NCBI GenBank assembly: GCA_902826165.1
Contig: CADEDV010000013.1
Coordinates: 27,557 to 91,556 of the forward strand
Direction of reading: 5' to 3'
Origin: an uncultured Bacteroidota bacterium
GTDB lineage: Bacteria; Bacteroidota; Bacteroidia; Chitinophagales; Chitinophagaceae
DNA length: 64,000 nucleotides
Each line of letters opens with the position of its first letter. Position 1 is the stretch's first letter. Of this stretch, positions 53,620 to 63,841 are shown one piece after another. Position numbers and translations under genes: made by a program. Under the pieces are notes generated by a model that ran no database searches, had not been told where the DNA came from, and saw only the letters and a program-made list of their open reading frames with translations.

Positions 53620-55026
53620 TTAATACGCAAATACCCAGCCTGTACTTTTATACACCCACACTCCTTCTATACCGTCGGTCTGGTAAACATGCAACCCGAT
53701 AGCTGGTGAACCTATTGCTGTCCGTTGGGCAGCTGTCATACGTGGAGGCAGAAAACCCTGTGTATTGCTGCTTACTTCCAGTTTAGCACTGGCAACAGGA
53801 GAAGTTCCGACTCCCAGGTTTCCGTTGATCTTTACCAATGAATTATTAAACTCACCATAGATCAGGGGATCGGCTGTGGCACTATTGGCAATATATAATT
53901 TATGATCCCCGCTGGCAGAATAACCCGCCTGGAACCCGATGTAAACATTTTGTGAACCTGTTGCATTCTGTCCGGCAAATGAACCCAGGATAGTATTAAA
54001 TGAGCCGGTAATCGAATACCCTGCATTTACTCCGGCAGCAAGATTGCTCACCCCAGTTTGATTGCTGTATAAAGAAGTTGACCCTATCGCCGTATTATAA
54101 TTCCCGCTATTCTGAATCAGGCTTTGATGTCCTACAGCCACTACTCCGTTAAATCCATTTCCACCTAATTGGGATTGGCGTCCAAGTACAGTATTCCCAC
54201 TGCCTGTAATATTCGAAAACATACTTTCCGTGCCTGCGGATACATTGCTGTTTGCATTTGTTCCGGAAAACTGGCTGTGATACCCGGCAGCAACATTGTA
54301 ATTAGATAAATTATTTTGTAATGCCCCGGCCCCAAATGCACTGTTTGCTATACCCGATAAATTCTCTGTCAATGCTCTTTTACCGACGACAGTATTCAGG
54401 TAACCTGTGGTGTTTTTATTCAGTGTAGCATATCCTACGGCTGTATTATCATAACCGCTGACACTCAGGGAGAATGTATTAGCACTTCCTGAAGCAAGTC
54501 CAAGGAAAAGGTTGGTATAATAATCACTATGCAGGGTGAGCAGATCAGTCCCATCACTTTTCTGCAGCTTGAACAAAGGATTTGTATTTGATTGCGTTGT
54601 ATTCCCCCTGATAATTAGGTGAGGGGCATCTGAATTGCCATTTACATATAATCGTTTTGTGTAGGTTGCCCCTCCTATTTCAAGTCCGTTTGCTGTCCAA
54701 TTCAGTGAATCCGACCCTGTGAATGATCCATTTCTTTTAAATTGTATATTGGTATTATTTCCGGCTGCTGACACTAATGCCTGCATCCATATACTGCCAT
54801 TGTAAAAAAAGACCCGGTTGACATCTGTATCATATACAAGCAGCCCTGTGGCAGGAGCAACAATTCCTGTTCTTGCGACCGTATTCATCCTTGGGATGAG
54901 TAAGCCTTTTGAGTTACTGCTCAGGTCCAGAACAGCTGAATTATCAGGAGACACGGTACCAATGCCAACCTGGGCATGTACATAAAGAGAAAGAAAAAGG
55001 CCTACAACAAGCAGTGGATTTCTCAT
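53620..55026 (-). CDS. Secreted repeat protein with YadA-head-like repeats
   Basis: Start at ATG 55026 (468 residues) begins the signal peptide MRNPLLVVGLFLSLYVHAQ; the longer frame adds 25 residues. A tract of about 13-16 residue repeats in the middle (examples NTAVGYATLNKNTTG, NTVLGRQSQLGG, NTAIGSTSLYSNQTG) matches the left-handed beta-roll of trimeric autotransporter adhesin heads. The leading VGIGTVSPDNSAVLDLSS and a related GVGTSPVASAKLEVSS near the end are common in Bacteroidota tail-fibre-like surface proteins. No YadA membrane anchor is present, so export and anchoring must differ. Confidence 0.72.
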   Translation of the reverse strand: MRNPLLVVGLFLSLYVHAQVGIGTVSPDNSAVLDLSSNSKGLLIPRMNTVARTGIVAPATGLLVYDTDVNRVFFYNGSIWMQALVSAAGNNTNIQFKRNGSFTGSDSLNWTANGLEIGGATYTKRLYVNGNSDAPHLIIRGNTTQSNTNPLFKLQKSDGTDLLTLHSDYYTNLFLGLASGSANTFSLSVSGYDNTAVGYATLNKNTTGYLNTVVGKRALTENLSGIANSAFGAGALQNNLSNYNVAAGYHSQFSGTNANSNVSAGTESMFSNITGSGNTVLGRQSQLGGNGFNGVVAVGHQSLIQNSGNYNTAIGSTSLYSNQTGVSNLAAGVNAGYSITGSFNTILGSFAGQNATGSQNVYIGFQAGYSASGDHKLYIANSATADPLIYGEFNNSLVKINGNLGVGTSPVASAKLEVSSNTQGFLPPRMTAAQRTAIGSPAIGLHVYQTDGIEGVWVYKSTGWVFAY

Positions 55027-55116
55027 ATAAAAAAATTTCAGTACGAAAATACTGTATCCGGGATGGCTGAAAAGTATTTTTACATCCGCTGCGACCAACA
55101 ATCATCTGAAACGGGA

Positions 55117-55566
55117 CTAACCTGGCCCTGAAGTGATGTAAGGGAGTTGGTCTATCTCCAGAAGATTCTGGCCTGTTTTCTTATACCCATAACAATATTC
55201 GCCGTTGGTAATAACCAAATAAGGAACAGGGATACTGATATTATACCGCAGCAATTGTTGTAACACATTCTCATCCAGTTTCACTTTCATCTCTTTACAC
55301 TCGATCATCATCCAGGGCTGATGCTGGTCATCATAAATCAGGATATCAAACCTTTTTTTCAATTCACCCAGTTGCAATTCCTTCTCGACCGCAATCAAAG
55401 TTGCCGGGTATTTTTTAACCTGCACCAGGTATTGAATAAAATTTTGCCTTACCCACTCTTCAGGGGTCAGCAGTATCCATTTTTTACGGATCGTATCCAG
55501 GATATACTCTTTCCTGTTTTCTGTCTTTATACTGAAGGCCGGCGCAGGAAATTCAATCTTTATCAT
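55117..55566 (-). CDS. PD-(D/E)XK nuclease-fold protein (type I restriction HsdR N-terminal-like, HSDR_N_2)
   Basis: The 149-residue cytoplasmic protein has the nuclease core RFDILIYD, then WMMIECKEMK, that is D...ExK with proper spacing. The PF13588 fold matches stand-alone proteins found in many Bacteroidota. There are no hsdM, hsdS or other restriction genes nearby, so it is probably not part of a type I system and its role is unknown. It is divergent from the AMP nucleosidase gene, 48 bases apart. Confidence 0.78.
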   Translation of the reverse strand: MIKIEFPAPAFSIKTENRKEYILDTIRKKWILLTPEEWVRQNFIQYLVQVKKYPATLIAVEKELQLGELKKRFDILIYDDQHQPWMMIECKEMKVKLDENVLQQLLRYNISIPVPYLVITNGEYCYGYKKTGQNLLEIDQLPYITSGPG

Positions 55567-55614
55567 CGGTCCAAAAATAAAGTTTTAAATTAGCAGAATT
55601 TAATTTATTGAAAT

Positions 55615-56385
55615 ATGAAGAGTAAAGAAGAAATAGTACACAATTGGTTACCCCGCTATACCGGCGAATCCTTAGAGAATTTTGGTAAATATATCCTGCT
55701 GACCAATTTCAGCAATTATGTTTACATGTTTGCTGAAGAGAATAAGGTAAAGGTAGTCGGTGAAGGTAAACCGATGCAATGTGCCACTGCCGGTGACATC
55801 ACGATTATCAATTTTGGTATGGGTAGCCCTACCGCCGCCACCATTATGGACTTGCTGACCGCCATAGAACCTAAAGCCGTTCTTTTCCTCGGTAAGTGCG
55901 GTGGACTGAAAAAAAGAAATAAGCTTGGCGACCTGATCCTGCCCATCGCAGCCATCAGGGGGGAAGGTACTTCCAATGATTATTTTCCACCGGAAGTGCC
56001 GGCATTACCTGCTTTCGCCCTGCAAAAAGCTGTCTCCACCACCATCCGTGACCATGAAGTGGATTACTGGACCGGTACTGTATACACTACCAACCGCCGG
56101 GTATGGGAACACGATGAAGTATTTAAAGAATACCTGACGAAAGTAAGAGCCTATGCCATTGATATGGAAACAGCCACTATTTTTACTGTAGGTTTTTATA
56201 ATAAGATCCCCACCGGTGCCTTATTGCTGGTGAGTGATCAGCCGATGATCCCCGAAGGTGTGAAAACAGAAGAAAGTGATAAAAAAGTAACGGCCAGTTT
56301 TGTAGAAACGCATTTGAAAATAGGGATTGAATCGCTGAAGCAACTGATCAATGATGGCCTGACCGTCAGGCACCTGAAATTTTAA
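55615..56385 (+). CDS. amn: AMP nucleosidase
   Basis: The 256-residue protein belongs to the nucleoside phosphorylase (PNP/UDP) superfamily in the AMP nucleosidase branch. Segments INFGMGSPTAATIMDLL, LGKCGGLK, AYAIDMETATIF and VSDQPMIPEG are diagnostic. It cleaves AMP to adenine and ribose 5-phosphate in the cytoplasm, helping to adjust adenylate levels. It is shorter than the enterobacterial Amn (which has an extra N-terminal domain), as is usual for Bacteroidota. The following small gene starts 11 bases later. Confidence 0.88.
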   Translation: MKSKEEIVHNWLPRYTGESLENFGKYILLTNFSNYVYMFAEENKVKVVGEGKPMQCATAGDITIINFGMGSPTAATIMDLLTAIEPKAVLFLGKCGGLKKRNKLGDLILPIAAIRGEGTSNDYFPPEVPALPAFALQKAVSTTIRDHEVDYWTGTVYTTNRRVWEHDEVFKEYLTKVRAYAIDMETATIFTVGFYNKIPTGALLLVSDQPMIPEGVKTEESDKKVTASFVETHLKIGIESLKQLINDGLTVRHLKF

Positions 56386-56396
56386 ACTCATCTTAT

Positions 56397-56771
56397 ATGA
56401 AACTATTCATCTTCCTCGCCGGCATCTTCCTGCTGACCATTTCAGCAGAAAATTGTACTAAGAAAAAAGCCTCCGCTGTTTATAAAGGGCGGCTTGAAGT
56501 GAAAGGCCTCTGTATGAATTATACTATCAGTGTCATTGAAGGCAATATAGATCCTTCTTTAGTGGAAGCCAGCTGGACAGATGAAACCACAAAGAAAATC
56601 TATACTAAGGCCTTTGGCCTGGGCAGCCCCTGTAATTTCCCCGCCACGATCAATGCAGGTGATGAGTTTTATTTCAGTATTGATACGGCCAAACAGGAAA
56701 ACTGTGCAGTATGTATGGCTTATTATCCAACACCGGGTAAAAAAATACCCATCAAAGTGGTGGTGAAATAA
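56397..56771 (+). CDS. Small secreted protein, function unknown
   Basis: The 124-residue protein has a leader (MKLFIFLAGIFLLTISAEN) followed by Cys20. The residue before the cysteine is asparagine, so the lipobox is unusual and lipid attachment is uncertain. The mature part is beta-rich with several cysteines (GLCMNY, SPCNFP, ENCAVCMAY), which may form disulfides. I recognise no family. It lies 11 bases after amn, and its stop overlaps the ABC gene start by one base, so it is part of that operon. Confidence 0.6.
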   Translation: MKLFIFLAGIFLLTISAENCTKKKASAVYKGRLEVKGLCMNYTISVIEGNIDPSLVEASWTDETTKKIYTKAFGLGSPCNFPATINAGDEFYFSIDTAKQENCAVCMAYYPTPGKKIPIKVVVK

Positions 56772-58489
56772 TGCAGCCCCTTCTCCGGATAAATAATCTC
56801 TCCGTTGATTTCACAGCGGAATCAGGCATTACAAATGCGCTGAAGAATATTTCCTTAACCGTAAACCGGGGCGAAGTAGTTGCTATTGTTGGAGAATCAG
56901 GTTCAGGTAAATCAGTTACTTCTTTATCCATCCTTCAGCTGCTACCCTCGCCTCCTGCGCATTATCCTTCCGGGGAAATATTATTTGCCGAAGATGGGAA
57001 CACGGTTATTGATTTATTAAAGAAAGACCGTCATTCGCTACAGGATATAAGAGGCAATAAGATCGCTATGATCTTCCAGGAACCAATGACCTCCCTGAAT
57101 CCCGTAATGACCTGCGGTAAACAGGTGATGGAAGCATTGCAGTTACATAAGAAATTATCCAAAGCTGCTGCAAAACAAAAGACTTTTGACTGGTTCAATA
57201 AAGTAAAGCTCCCCGATCCGGAAGCAGCATTCGACCGTTACCCGCACCAGCTCAGCGGCGGGCAGAAGCAACGGGTGATGATCGCTATGGCCATGTGTTG
57301 TGAACCCTCTTTATTAATTTGCGATGAACCGACCACGGCATTAGATGTGACCGTACAGAAAACAATTCTGCAACTGATCAAAGAATTGCAGCAGCAATCC
57401 AATATGGGTGTCATCTTTATTACCCATGACCTGGGCGTGGTGGCCGAGATCGCTGACCGTGCCCTGGTGATGTATAAAGGGGAGATCGTAGAAGAAAATA
57501 ATGTCAGGTCATTGCTTACTGCACCTCAGCATTCATATACCAGGGCATTGATGGCCTGCCGCCCGGTGAATCATCAACGGGGAGAAAGATTGCTTGTGGT
57601 TAGTGACTTTTTGGGTATTCCGGGCGACAGACCACAGACAACAGCTACAGTTCATCCGGTGAAAGACAGTTCAGTTGTCCATGGTTCATCGTCGGAGGTC
57701 CTTCTTGAAGCTAAACGACTTTCCGTCTGGTTCCCGGCAAAAAAAACACTATTTGGCAAAGCAACAGCCTTCACAAAAGCAGTGGATGATATCAGCTTTG
57801 AAGTGTATAAAGGAGAAACCTTAGGATTAGTAGGTGAAAGTGGCTGCGGGAAAACAACATTGGGAAGAACCTTATTGCGGCTCATCGACCCGACTTCCGG
57901 AACGATCACTTACAATGGCATTGACCTGACGGCTAAAAAAAGAGAGGAACTTCGTTCGCTCCGCAAAGATATCCAGATCATTTTCCAGGACCCCTACTCT
58001 TCCCTGAATCCCCGGTTGACGATCGGCTCTGCCATTGCAGAACCATTAAAAGTGCATCATATCGTTTTAACAGAAAAAGCCAGGAAAGAAAAAGTAACAG
58101 AGCTATTAGAGAAAGTAAACCTGAAAGCAGAACATTTTTCCCGCTACCCGCATGAGTTCAGTGGTGGCCAGCGACAACGGATCGTTATTGCAAGGGCACT
58201 GGCATTGAACCCTTCTTTTATTATTTGTGATGAGTCAGTATCTGCGTTGGATGTAAGTGTGCAGGCCCAGGTACTCAACCTGCTCAACGACCTGAAAAAA
58301 GAATTCGGCTTCACCGTTATCTTCATTTCGCATGATCTTTCCGTTGTCCGTTATATCAGCGACCGTATCATGGTCATGAACAAAGGAAAGATCGAAGAAA
58401 GCGGCAAAGCCGATGATATTTATTTTAACCCGCAATCAGCCTATACACAAAAACTGATCGCTTCTATCCCAACGGGTACTGTTGCCTGA
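56771..58489 (+). CDS. Fused double ABC ATPase of peptide/nickel transport type (DppD-DppF/YejF-like)
   Basis: The 572-residue protein carries two full ABC ATPase domains. Domain 1 has Walker A GESGSGKSV, the signature LSGGQKQR and Walker B LLICDEPTTALD. Domain 2 has GESGCGKTT, FSGGQRQR and IICDESVSALD. A linker (about 265-320) joins them. Such fusions power oligopeptide importers together with two permeases and a binding protein, none of which are in the window. It ends one base before the converging TraB-family gene. Confidence 0.92.
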   Translation: MQPLLRINNLSVDFTAESGITNALKNISLTVNRGEVVAIVGESGSGKSVTSLSILQLLPSPPAHYPSGEILFAEDGNTVIDLLKKDRHSLQDIRGNKIAMIFQEPMTSLNPVMTCGKQVMEALQLHKKLSKAAAKQKTFDWFNKVKLPDPEAAFDRYPHQLSGGQKQRVMIAMAMCCEPSLLICDEPTTALDVTVQKTILQLIKELQQQSNMGVIFITHDLGVVAEIADRALVMYKGEIVEENNVRSLLTAPQHSYTRALMACRPVNHQRGERLLVVSDFLGIPGDRPQTTATVHPVKDSSVVHGSSSEVLLEAKRLSVWFPAKKTLFGKATAFTKAVDDISFEVYKGETLGLVGESGCGKTTLGRTLLRLIDPTSGTITYNGIDLTAKKREELRSLRKDIQIIFQDPYSSLNPRLTIGSAIAEPLKVHHIVLTEKARKEKVTELLEKVNLKAEHFSRYPHEFSGGQRQRIVIARALALNPSFIICDESVSALDVSVQAQVLNLLNDLKKEFGFTVIFISHDLSVVRYISDRIMVMNKGKIEESGKADDIYFNPQSAYTQKLIASIPTGTVA

Positions 58490-61400
58490 TCAAAACCTGA
58501 TCCGGGGAACTGCATCATATCTTCCTTCACTTTCATCTTCGTAAAACTCTCTTGCACTTTCCCTTCGTGAATAGAGTTTCTTCTTCATCTCTTTTCTCAG
58601 TTGGTCGTTCAACGGTTCGTCTTCCTTGATCTTTACATCCAGCAGCCCTGTAAAGTTGTATTCGCCATAACCTTTAAAGCTTGTATTCCAGCCGGGTACT
58701 ACGGAAGTAAAGGAAGGGAATTTATCCTTTTCATCAAATTCAAACTGACCGGGATCTTCCGGCACTAATCCAACGATGGCCAGCTTCCAGCCTGCATCAT
58801 CTTTTTTGCTTTTGTATTTGAAGAAATAAAAGAATCCTTTTTTACCCTTATACTCGGCCGGGAGCCGGTCTACATAAGCTAATGTATCGGGCTTACCATA
58901 GGATTGTGAACCGACCAGGCTGCTCTTACCGAGGTCAAGGTGATTATTATATTTTACCGGGAACTTACCCAGCTGTTTCATTGTTTTCAGGTCGCCGTAA
59001 AGCTCATACCTGAATTCATCCAGGCTGCCGAAATAAGTCAATAAACTATCCGGGTAAGGTTTATTATTCCTCATCATCAGCAGGAGTGTATTATACTTGA
59101 GCCGCTTATCGTTCGATTGCAGCATCTGCTGCAATAATGGCTGCACATTGGGTTTGCTGTCCCAGTAAGGCAATAATAAAGTAGCATAGAGACTCAGGTC
59201 ATCATTGCCTGCATCTTTCTCTTCATAATCCATGTAAGCAGGTTTCTTTTTATCTGTTTTACTTTCTTCAGCTTTTTCGATAGCAGCTTTTTTTTCTGCA
59301 ATAGCCTGTTTCTTTAATTCCTGTTTGGCTTCGATAAAGAATTTGCTGAAATAAATCTCATAGTCTTTTGGTTTCACCAGGTTGCTGTCCACCAGTTGCC
59401 CGAGCAATTGCATCATGGGGTTTTTATAATCGTCCAGGTTCAGCAAAGGCAACAGGTCAGGCAAAATAGTGCGGGTTAGTTGCAATGAATCATGCAGTTC
59501 CCGAAGAAAATCCCCATCCTTATAGCCGCCAAAATAATCTCCATCAAGGTTAAAATTCCGGAGGGCAGACAGGGGTGGATACATCGTATATCCCTTCCCG
59601 CTTTTTTCAAGTACCGGTGGTTCAACCGTTACAATATCCCTGAATACATTGTAGGCATATTGCGTTTGCTGCTGCAACAGTGTTTCCAGTGCGGTGTACT
59701 GAATATCGACCGTGTCACCGGCAGCATAATAGAGTTCTTTCAGGTAATCAGCAGCCACTTTTGTCTTCATATCATCCAGCTTACCGATCAATGCTTTTTT
59801 GGTGTCCAGGTATTTTTTCTCTTCCCAGGTCAGTGAAGTAATCGCTTTCTTTAACTGTGGGAAGTCTGACGAATCCAGTTCGATCGTTGCAATATTTTTT
59901 ACAGCTCTTTTATGTAAAACGCTGTCTTTGCTCATAAAATCAGCAAAGAATACAGCAGATTTCTTTTCGTAAGGGTTGATCCCTTTTAATGTATCAGCCG
60001 GTGCAAAGGTTTCATAAAACGATTTTATAAATACACTGGGCTGACTCAACGTGTCAGATTGTGTTGTCAGTGAAAACCCAACACCATCCTTATAATATCT
60101 TTTTGTCCATAGGGTGCGGCTGCTGCCGGTATCCGAAAGAATGGTTTCCCAAACTTTCATTTTATTGGGCAGCTCATATCTCTTTTTATACCGGACGATC
60201 CAGGTGGAATCCCCCCGGAAAGAAAAAGATTCAGTATCGTCATCCAGCCGACTGCTGTCTTTTGTGTAGAAATACCGTGGCGATTTATAGAACGATACAT
60301 ATATTTTCTCACCGGTGGTATCATTACTGATCACTTTGCTGCGGTAGGCGCCCCCTTCCAGCATATCTTTTTCTGTTTCCTCCTCTTCATCATCACCATA
60401 GCCACCAAAATAATTGAAGCGGGGCATATCCAGTTTTTCCTTTTTCTGTTCCGGGAAAACAGGACTCTTCACTGTAAAATAGAGGGATGTATCTTTTCTT
60501 TCTTTCGTTTCACCATACACGAAGGGTTTGATCTCAAACGAATTCAGAAAGCTTTGCATTTTGGGTATTTCCTGCATGCCATGGGCCACCAGTGTATAAT
60601 AATGCGGCCCCTGGATCAGAAAACGGGCCAGGAAAACACCACCGCTTTTGTCCTTGTACTTACAATCCAGTGAAGGATAGCCTTTATAAGTGCCTAGTTT
60701 ACGGCTGATATTCTTATCAATGAATTCTGATGCAGCAAAGGTCTCATCCAGCAGGCCCAGATCAAATGTATCCTCTCCTACAAACTGGTAGTTATGAATA
60801 TCGGTGCGGATTACCCTGTAATGGATATTTGCCGTACTGTCTGCTGCATCATAGATCCAGCTTCCGTCATTGCCGATATACGGATCATGGGGAAGATCAA
60901 TACTGAAACCACCATAGGCCGGTGAATATTTCCTCCAGCCTTTCATAGCCATATCCGTATTCTTTTCTTTCAGCTGAATACTGTTAAAGAATTTATTCGC
61001 CTCTGTCCCAAGCTTTACATAATCACCATTACCACTCATCTTAAAAAACAATATCTCAAACGGGGTGATGATGATATTGTACCGCTGCATATCACCTCTT
61101 CTTGTTTTGTTGGTTATATCAAAGCCGGTGTAGCCATTGCGGATGATCTTTGTTTTGGATACAATCTTGCCCGGGATATTTTCATACAGCAGGCTGTCGA
61201 TCTTTTTATACACGTCTGTTGCACTGTGTCCCCACATAGAGGCATTGGTCATTATACGGGTCACCATATAATAACTTCCATTGGCCATATCTGCATATTG
61301 CTGCTGATCGAGGGAAGCATCTTCACCAAATTTGTAAAACTTACCGGGAATATCCACTTTACAAAAACCGTCATCTGCAGTTTGTGTACTGAAAGTAACC

Positions 61401-62341
61401 GGCACCCTGATCTTCTCTACCTGCTCTTTATGCTTACTATCCCTTTGGCCCATCTTCACGGGTCTCAGTTTATATCCTTTTGCCCGCAGCATTTCTATTA
61501 CACCACGCTGACCCGGCAGATGGGCTGCTCCAACACCCACAAACAAAGTGAACTTGCTTTTTAAAATGGAATCAATAGAATTAGCCTGTATCTCATTTCT
61601 TTTGTATAAGAATTTCTCATCAAAGGCATCCGACATACTGTTGAGTTTGTTAATAGAATCCAACCGGTCCAGGTTCCCGGTGCGATAAGCTTCCTGTAAT
61701 TTATCCATGCCATATTCTTCATCTATATCATAGCTTCTTTCTTTGATATTCTTGTCCTTTGCTGCATCCTTATACGCTTCCTGCATCAGCTTCATACTCT
61801 CTCCATAGTTTTCTACACCCGCTACTTTCTTGCCCCATTTCTTTCCGCACTGGTAGATATACATGTCGAGATAAGTATCTTCTTCAAAATCGGCGGATTC
61901 ATTTCCATATGAACGGTACAAAAGGTTATTGATCGTTGACGGATTACTGTACAAGGAACTTTCGATCTTTTTATCGTACTTATAAAATTTCAGGGTGGAT
62001 ATTTTTAAATAATCAGAAGGGCTGGAAAAATAACCACCGAATCCGGCCATGCTGTAATCCATTCCGCCCAATTCGTACTTGCTCATATCTTCCTGCCAGC
62101 TTTCAGGATTGGTTTCCAACGCCACCACATCTGCATTTCGGATACCGATGTAAAAGGAATCCGCCAGGTGAAAAGCGATCTTGCTGCTGACATGCATAGT
62201 GCCAAACAAGTAAGAAGGTTTTTTCAGACCATTGCCGCTGATCTCCCATAAAAGACCGGGGTATTTTTTGGGCTGGGGTTTTGATTGGGCTTGTACTAAG
62301 AACGGGGTCAGGATAAGGAGTGCAACCAGGAATTTCTTCAT
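58490..62341 (-). CDS. Very large secreted TraB/GumN-family protein
   Basis: Start at ATG 62341 gives 1283 residues with a signal peptide (MKKFLVALLILTPFLVQAQ). Residues about 28-310 form a TraB/GumN domain, with LFGTMHV near the N-terminus and VGVGAAHLPGQRG at the end, the usual histidine-bearing motifs; family members are metal-dependent proteases or related. About 950 further residues are not of a family I recognise. They include repeated SLDCKYKDKSGG-type strands, many Asp/Lys/Tyr residues and a lysine-rich coiled stretch (AIAEKKAAIEKAEESKTDKK). The length is four times the usual 300. It stands alone, in a convergent position to the ABC ATPase gene. Confidence 0.8.
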   Translation of the reverse strand: MKKFLVALLILTPFLVQAQSKPQPKKYPGLLWEISGNGLKKPSYLFGTMHVSSKIAFHLADSFYIGIRNADVVALETNPESWQEDMSKYELGGMDYSMAGFGGYFSSPSDYLKISTLKFYKYDKKIESSLYSNPSTINNLLYRSYGNESADFEEDTYLDMYIYQCGKKWGKKVAGVENYGESMKLMQEAYKDAAKDKNIKERSYDIDEEYGMDKLQEAYRTGNLDRLDSINKLNSMSDAFDEKFLYKRNEIQANSIDSILKSKFTLFVGVGAAHLPGQRGVIEMLRAKGYKLRPVKMGQRDSKHKEQVEKIRVPVTFSTQTADDGFCKVDIPGKFYKFGEDASLDQQQYADMANGSYYMVTRIMTNASMWGHSATDVYKKIDSLLYENIPGKIVSKTKIIRNGYTGFDITNKTRRGDMQRYNIIITPFEILFFKMSGNGDYVKLGTEANKFFNSIQLKEKNTDMAMKGWRKYSPAYGGFSIDLPHDPYIGNDGSWIYDAADSTANIHYRVIRTDIHNYQFVGEDTFDLGLLDETFAASEFIDKNISRKLGTYKGYPSLDCKYKDKSGGVFLARFLIQGPHYYTLVAHGMQEIPKMQSFLNSFEIKPFVYGETKERKDTSLYFTVKSPVFPEQKKEKLDMPRFNYFGGYGDDEEEETEKDMLEGGAYRSKVISNDTTGEKIYVSFYKSPRYFYTKDSSRLDDDTESFSFRGDSTWIVRYKKRYELPNKMKVWETILSDTGSSRTLWTKRYYKDGVGFSLTTQSDTLSQPSVFIKSFYETFAPADTLKGINPYEKKSAVFFADFMSKDSVLHKRAVKNIATIELDSSDFPQLKKAITSLTWEEKKYLDTKKALIGKLDDMKTKVAADYLKELYYAAGDTVDIQYTALETLLQQQTQYAYNVFRDIVTVEPPVLEKSGKGYTMYPPLSALRNFNLDGDYFGGYKDGDFLRELHDSLQLTRTILPDLLPLLNLDDYKNPMMQLLGQLVDSNLVKPKDYEIYFSKFFIEAKQELKKQAIAEKKAAIEKAEESKTDKKKPAYMDYEEKDAGNDDLSLYATLLLPYWDSKPNVQPLLQQMLQSNDKRLKYNTLLLMMRNNKPYPDSLLTYFGSLDEFRYELYGDLKTMKQLGKFPVKYNNHLDLGKSSLVGSQSYGKPDTLAYVDRLPAEYKGKKGFFYFFKYKSKKDDAGWKLAIVGLVPEDPGQFEFDEKDKFPSFTSVVPGWNTSFKGYGEYNFTGLLDVKIKEDEPLNDQLRKEMKKKLYSRRESAREFYEDESEGRYDAVPRIRF

Positions 62342-62672
62342 AAAGGTGGGGTTCAGTTTTAGACAGTCAACAAATTTAAGATGCCGGGGGCCAACTAAAA
62401 GCATAAAATTCGCCTTCTTAAGGCTTTATCCCATCCGTGCAAGGCGGTATTTGGCGGGGAAATGCCGTCCAGGGTGGTAGAAAGAATGTGCAAAATAAAA
62501 CGGGATTTTGGGCCCGGATGACGTAACTTCGCCGCCTTTAAAAGTCATCGTATTGACCAAACCCGGCGCCGTAAGGCCGGATTTGATCCGCACTGGCAGG
62601 CATAGGGTTCATCCCCGAAAGCTTCTCTCCGCCCGGTTTGCGTCATGAGATCAGGAAAAAATTATTATACTC
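62342..62672. promoter_or_regulatory. Divergent gap between the TraB-family gene and queA
   Basis: The 331-base gap contains no credible gene. On the - strand TAAATTTG (62378-62371) fits TAnnTTTG 30 bases before the TraB-family start. No equivalent box was found for queA. A short hairpin CGGAT/ATCCG at about 62578-62590 is too weak to name. Confidence 0.4.
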
Positions 62673-63722
62673 ATGAAGCTTTCACAATTCCGTTTCGACC
62701 TTCCGTTAAACCTTATTGCCCAGAACCCTGCGAAAAGAAGAGAAGATGCCCGGATGATGGTGGTGCACCGTCACACCGGCCAGATCGAGAACAAACACTT
62801 CCGCGACATCCTGGACTATTTTGACGACAAAGACGCTTTTGTGGTGAACAACACGAAAGTATTCCCGGCCCGTATGTACGGCCGCAAGGAAAAAACAGGC
62901 GCCAAGATCGAAGTGTTCCTGCTCCGTGAATTAAACAAACCCAATCGCCTCTGGGATGTGATCGTTGATCCCGCAAGGAAGATCAGGGTGGGTAATAAAC
63001 TCTATTTCGGCGACCAGGAAGACCTGGTGGCAGAAGTAATTGACAACACCACCAGCCGTGGCCGTACCATCCGTTTTCTCTGGGAAGGAAGTGAAGAAGA
63101 ATTCCGAGCCCAGTTGGAGAAACTTGGTGAAACACCGTTGCCCAAATACATCAAAAGAAAACCCGACGAAGAAGATAAGGAACGTTACCAGACCGTTTAT
63201 GCCAAACATGAAGGAGCAGTGGCTGCACCAACAGCTGGTCTGCATTTCAGCAGGGAGCTGATCAAACGCCTGGAAATAAAAGGTATCCGTTTTGCCGAAG
63301 TAACCCTGCACACCGGCCTCGGTACTTTCCGCCCGATTGAAGTGGAAGATCTCAGCAAACACAAAATGGATGCGGAGTATTATAATATTGATGATACTGC
63401 CTGCAAGATTGTGAACAGGGCCAAAGAATATGGTCACCGTATTTGCTCTGTTGGTACTACTACGATGAGAGCTTTGGAATCTTCTTTCACTGCACAGAAG
63501 TTATTGAAACCTTCCGAGGGCTGGACCAATATGTTCATTCACCCGCCCTATGATTTCAATATCGCTGATTCATTAGTAACGAATTTTCATTTGCCCAAGA
63601 CCAGCCTGCTGATCATGACCTGTGCCTTTGCCGGTTATGAACTGACCATGGAAGCCTATAAAAAAGCGATCAAGGACAAATACCGGTTTTTCAGTTATGG
63701 TGATGCCTTGTTGATCATCTAA
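62673..63722 (+). CDS. queA: S-adenosylmethionine:tRNA ribosyltransferase-isomerase
   Basis: The 349-residue protein has the QueA features in order: [25 protein letters not shown], the [15 protein letters not shown] segment, [11 protein letters not shown], the [10 protein letters not shown] motif, [10 protein letters not shown] and [10 protein letters not shown]. It transfers the ribosyl part of S-adenosylmethionine to 7-aminomethyl-7-deazaguanine in tRNA, the step giving epoxyqueuosine. The protein is full length and cytoplasmic. It is the only queuosine gene in the window and ends in a good terminator. Confidence 0.97.
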   Translation: MKLSQFRFDLPLNLIAQNPAKRREDARMMVVHRHTGQIENKHFRDILDYFDDKDAFVVNNTKVFPARMYGRKEKTGAKIEVFLLRELNKPNRLWDVIVDPARKIRVGNKLYFGDQEDLVAEVIDNTTSRGRTIRFLWEGSEEEFRAQLEKLGETPLPKYIKRKPDEEDKERYQTVYAKHEGAVAAPTAGLHFSRELIKRLEIKGIRFAEVTLHTGLGTFRPIEVEDLSKHKMDAEYYNIDDTACKIVNRAKEYGHRICSVGTTTMRALESSFTAQKLLKPSEGWTNMFIHPPYDFNIADSLVTNFHLPKTSLLIMTCAFAGYELTMEAYKKAIKDKYRFFSYGDALLII

Positions 63723-63750
63723 CCAGATAATTATATTGATTAGAATACAG

Positions 63751-63774
63751 ACGGCCTCACGAAAGTGGGGCTGT
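63751..63774 (+). terminator. Intrinsic terminator after queA
   Basis: A 10-bp stem with a GAAA tetraloop (arms ACGGCCTCAC and GTGGGGCTGT, including two G.T pairs) is followed by TTTGTTT. It lies 29 bases after the queA stop. Confidence 0.85.
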
Positions 63775-63841
63775 TTTGTTTAAACTCTTAACCTTATTCT
63801 AACAGCAGCATGTAGTAAATTACAGGAAGGAGGAAAAGGTT

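Noticed and set aside
55117..55566. Type I restriction-modification system
   Set aside because: The PD-(D/E)XK protein matches only the HsdR N-terminal nuclease fold and has no methylase, specificity or helicase gene nearby.
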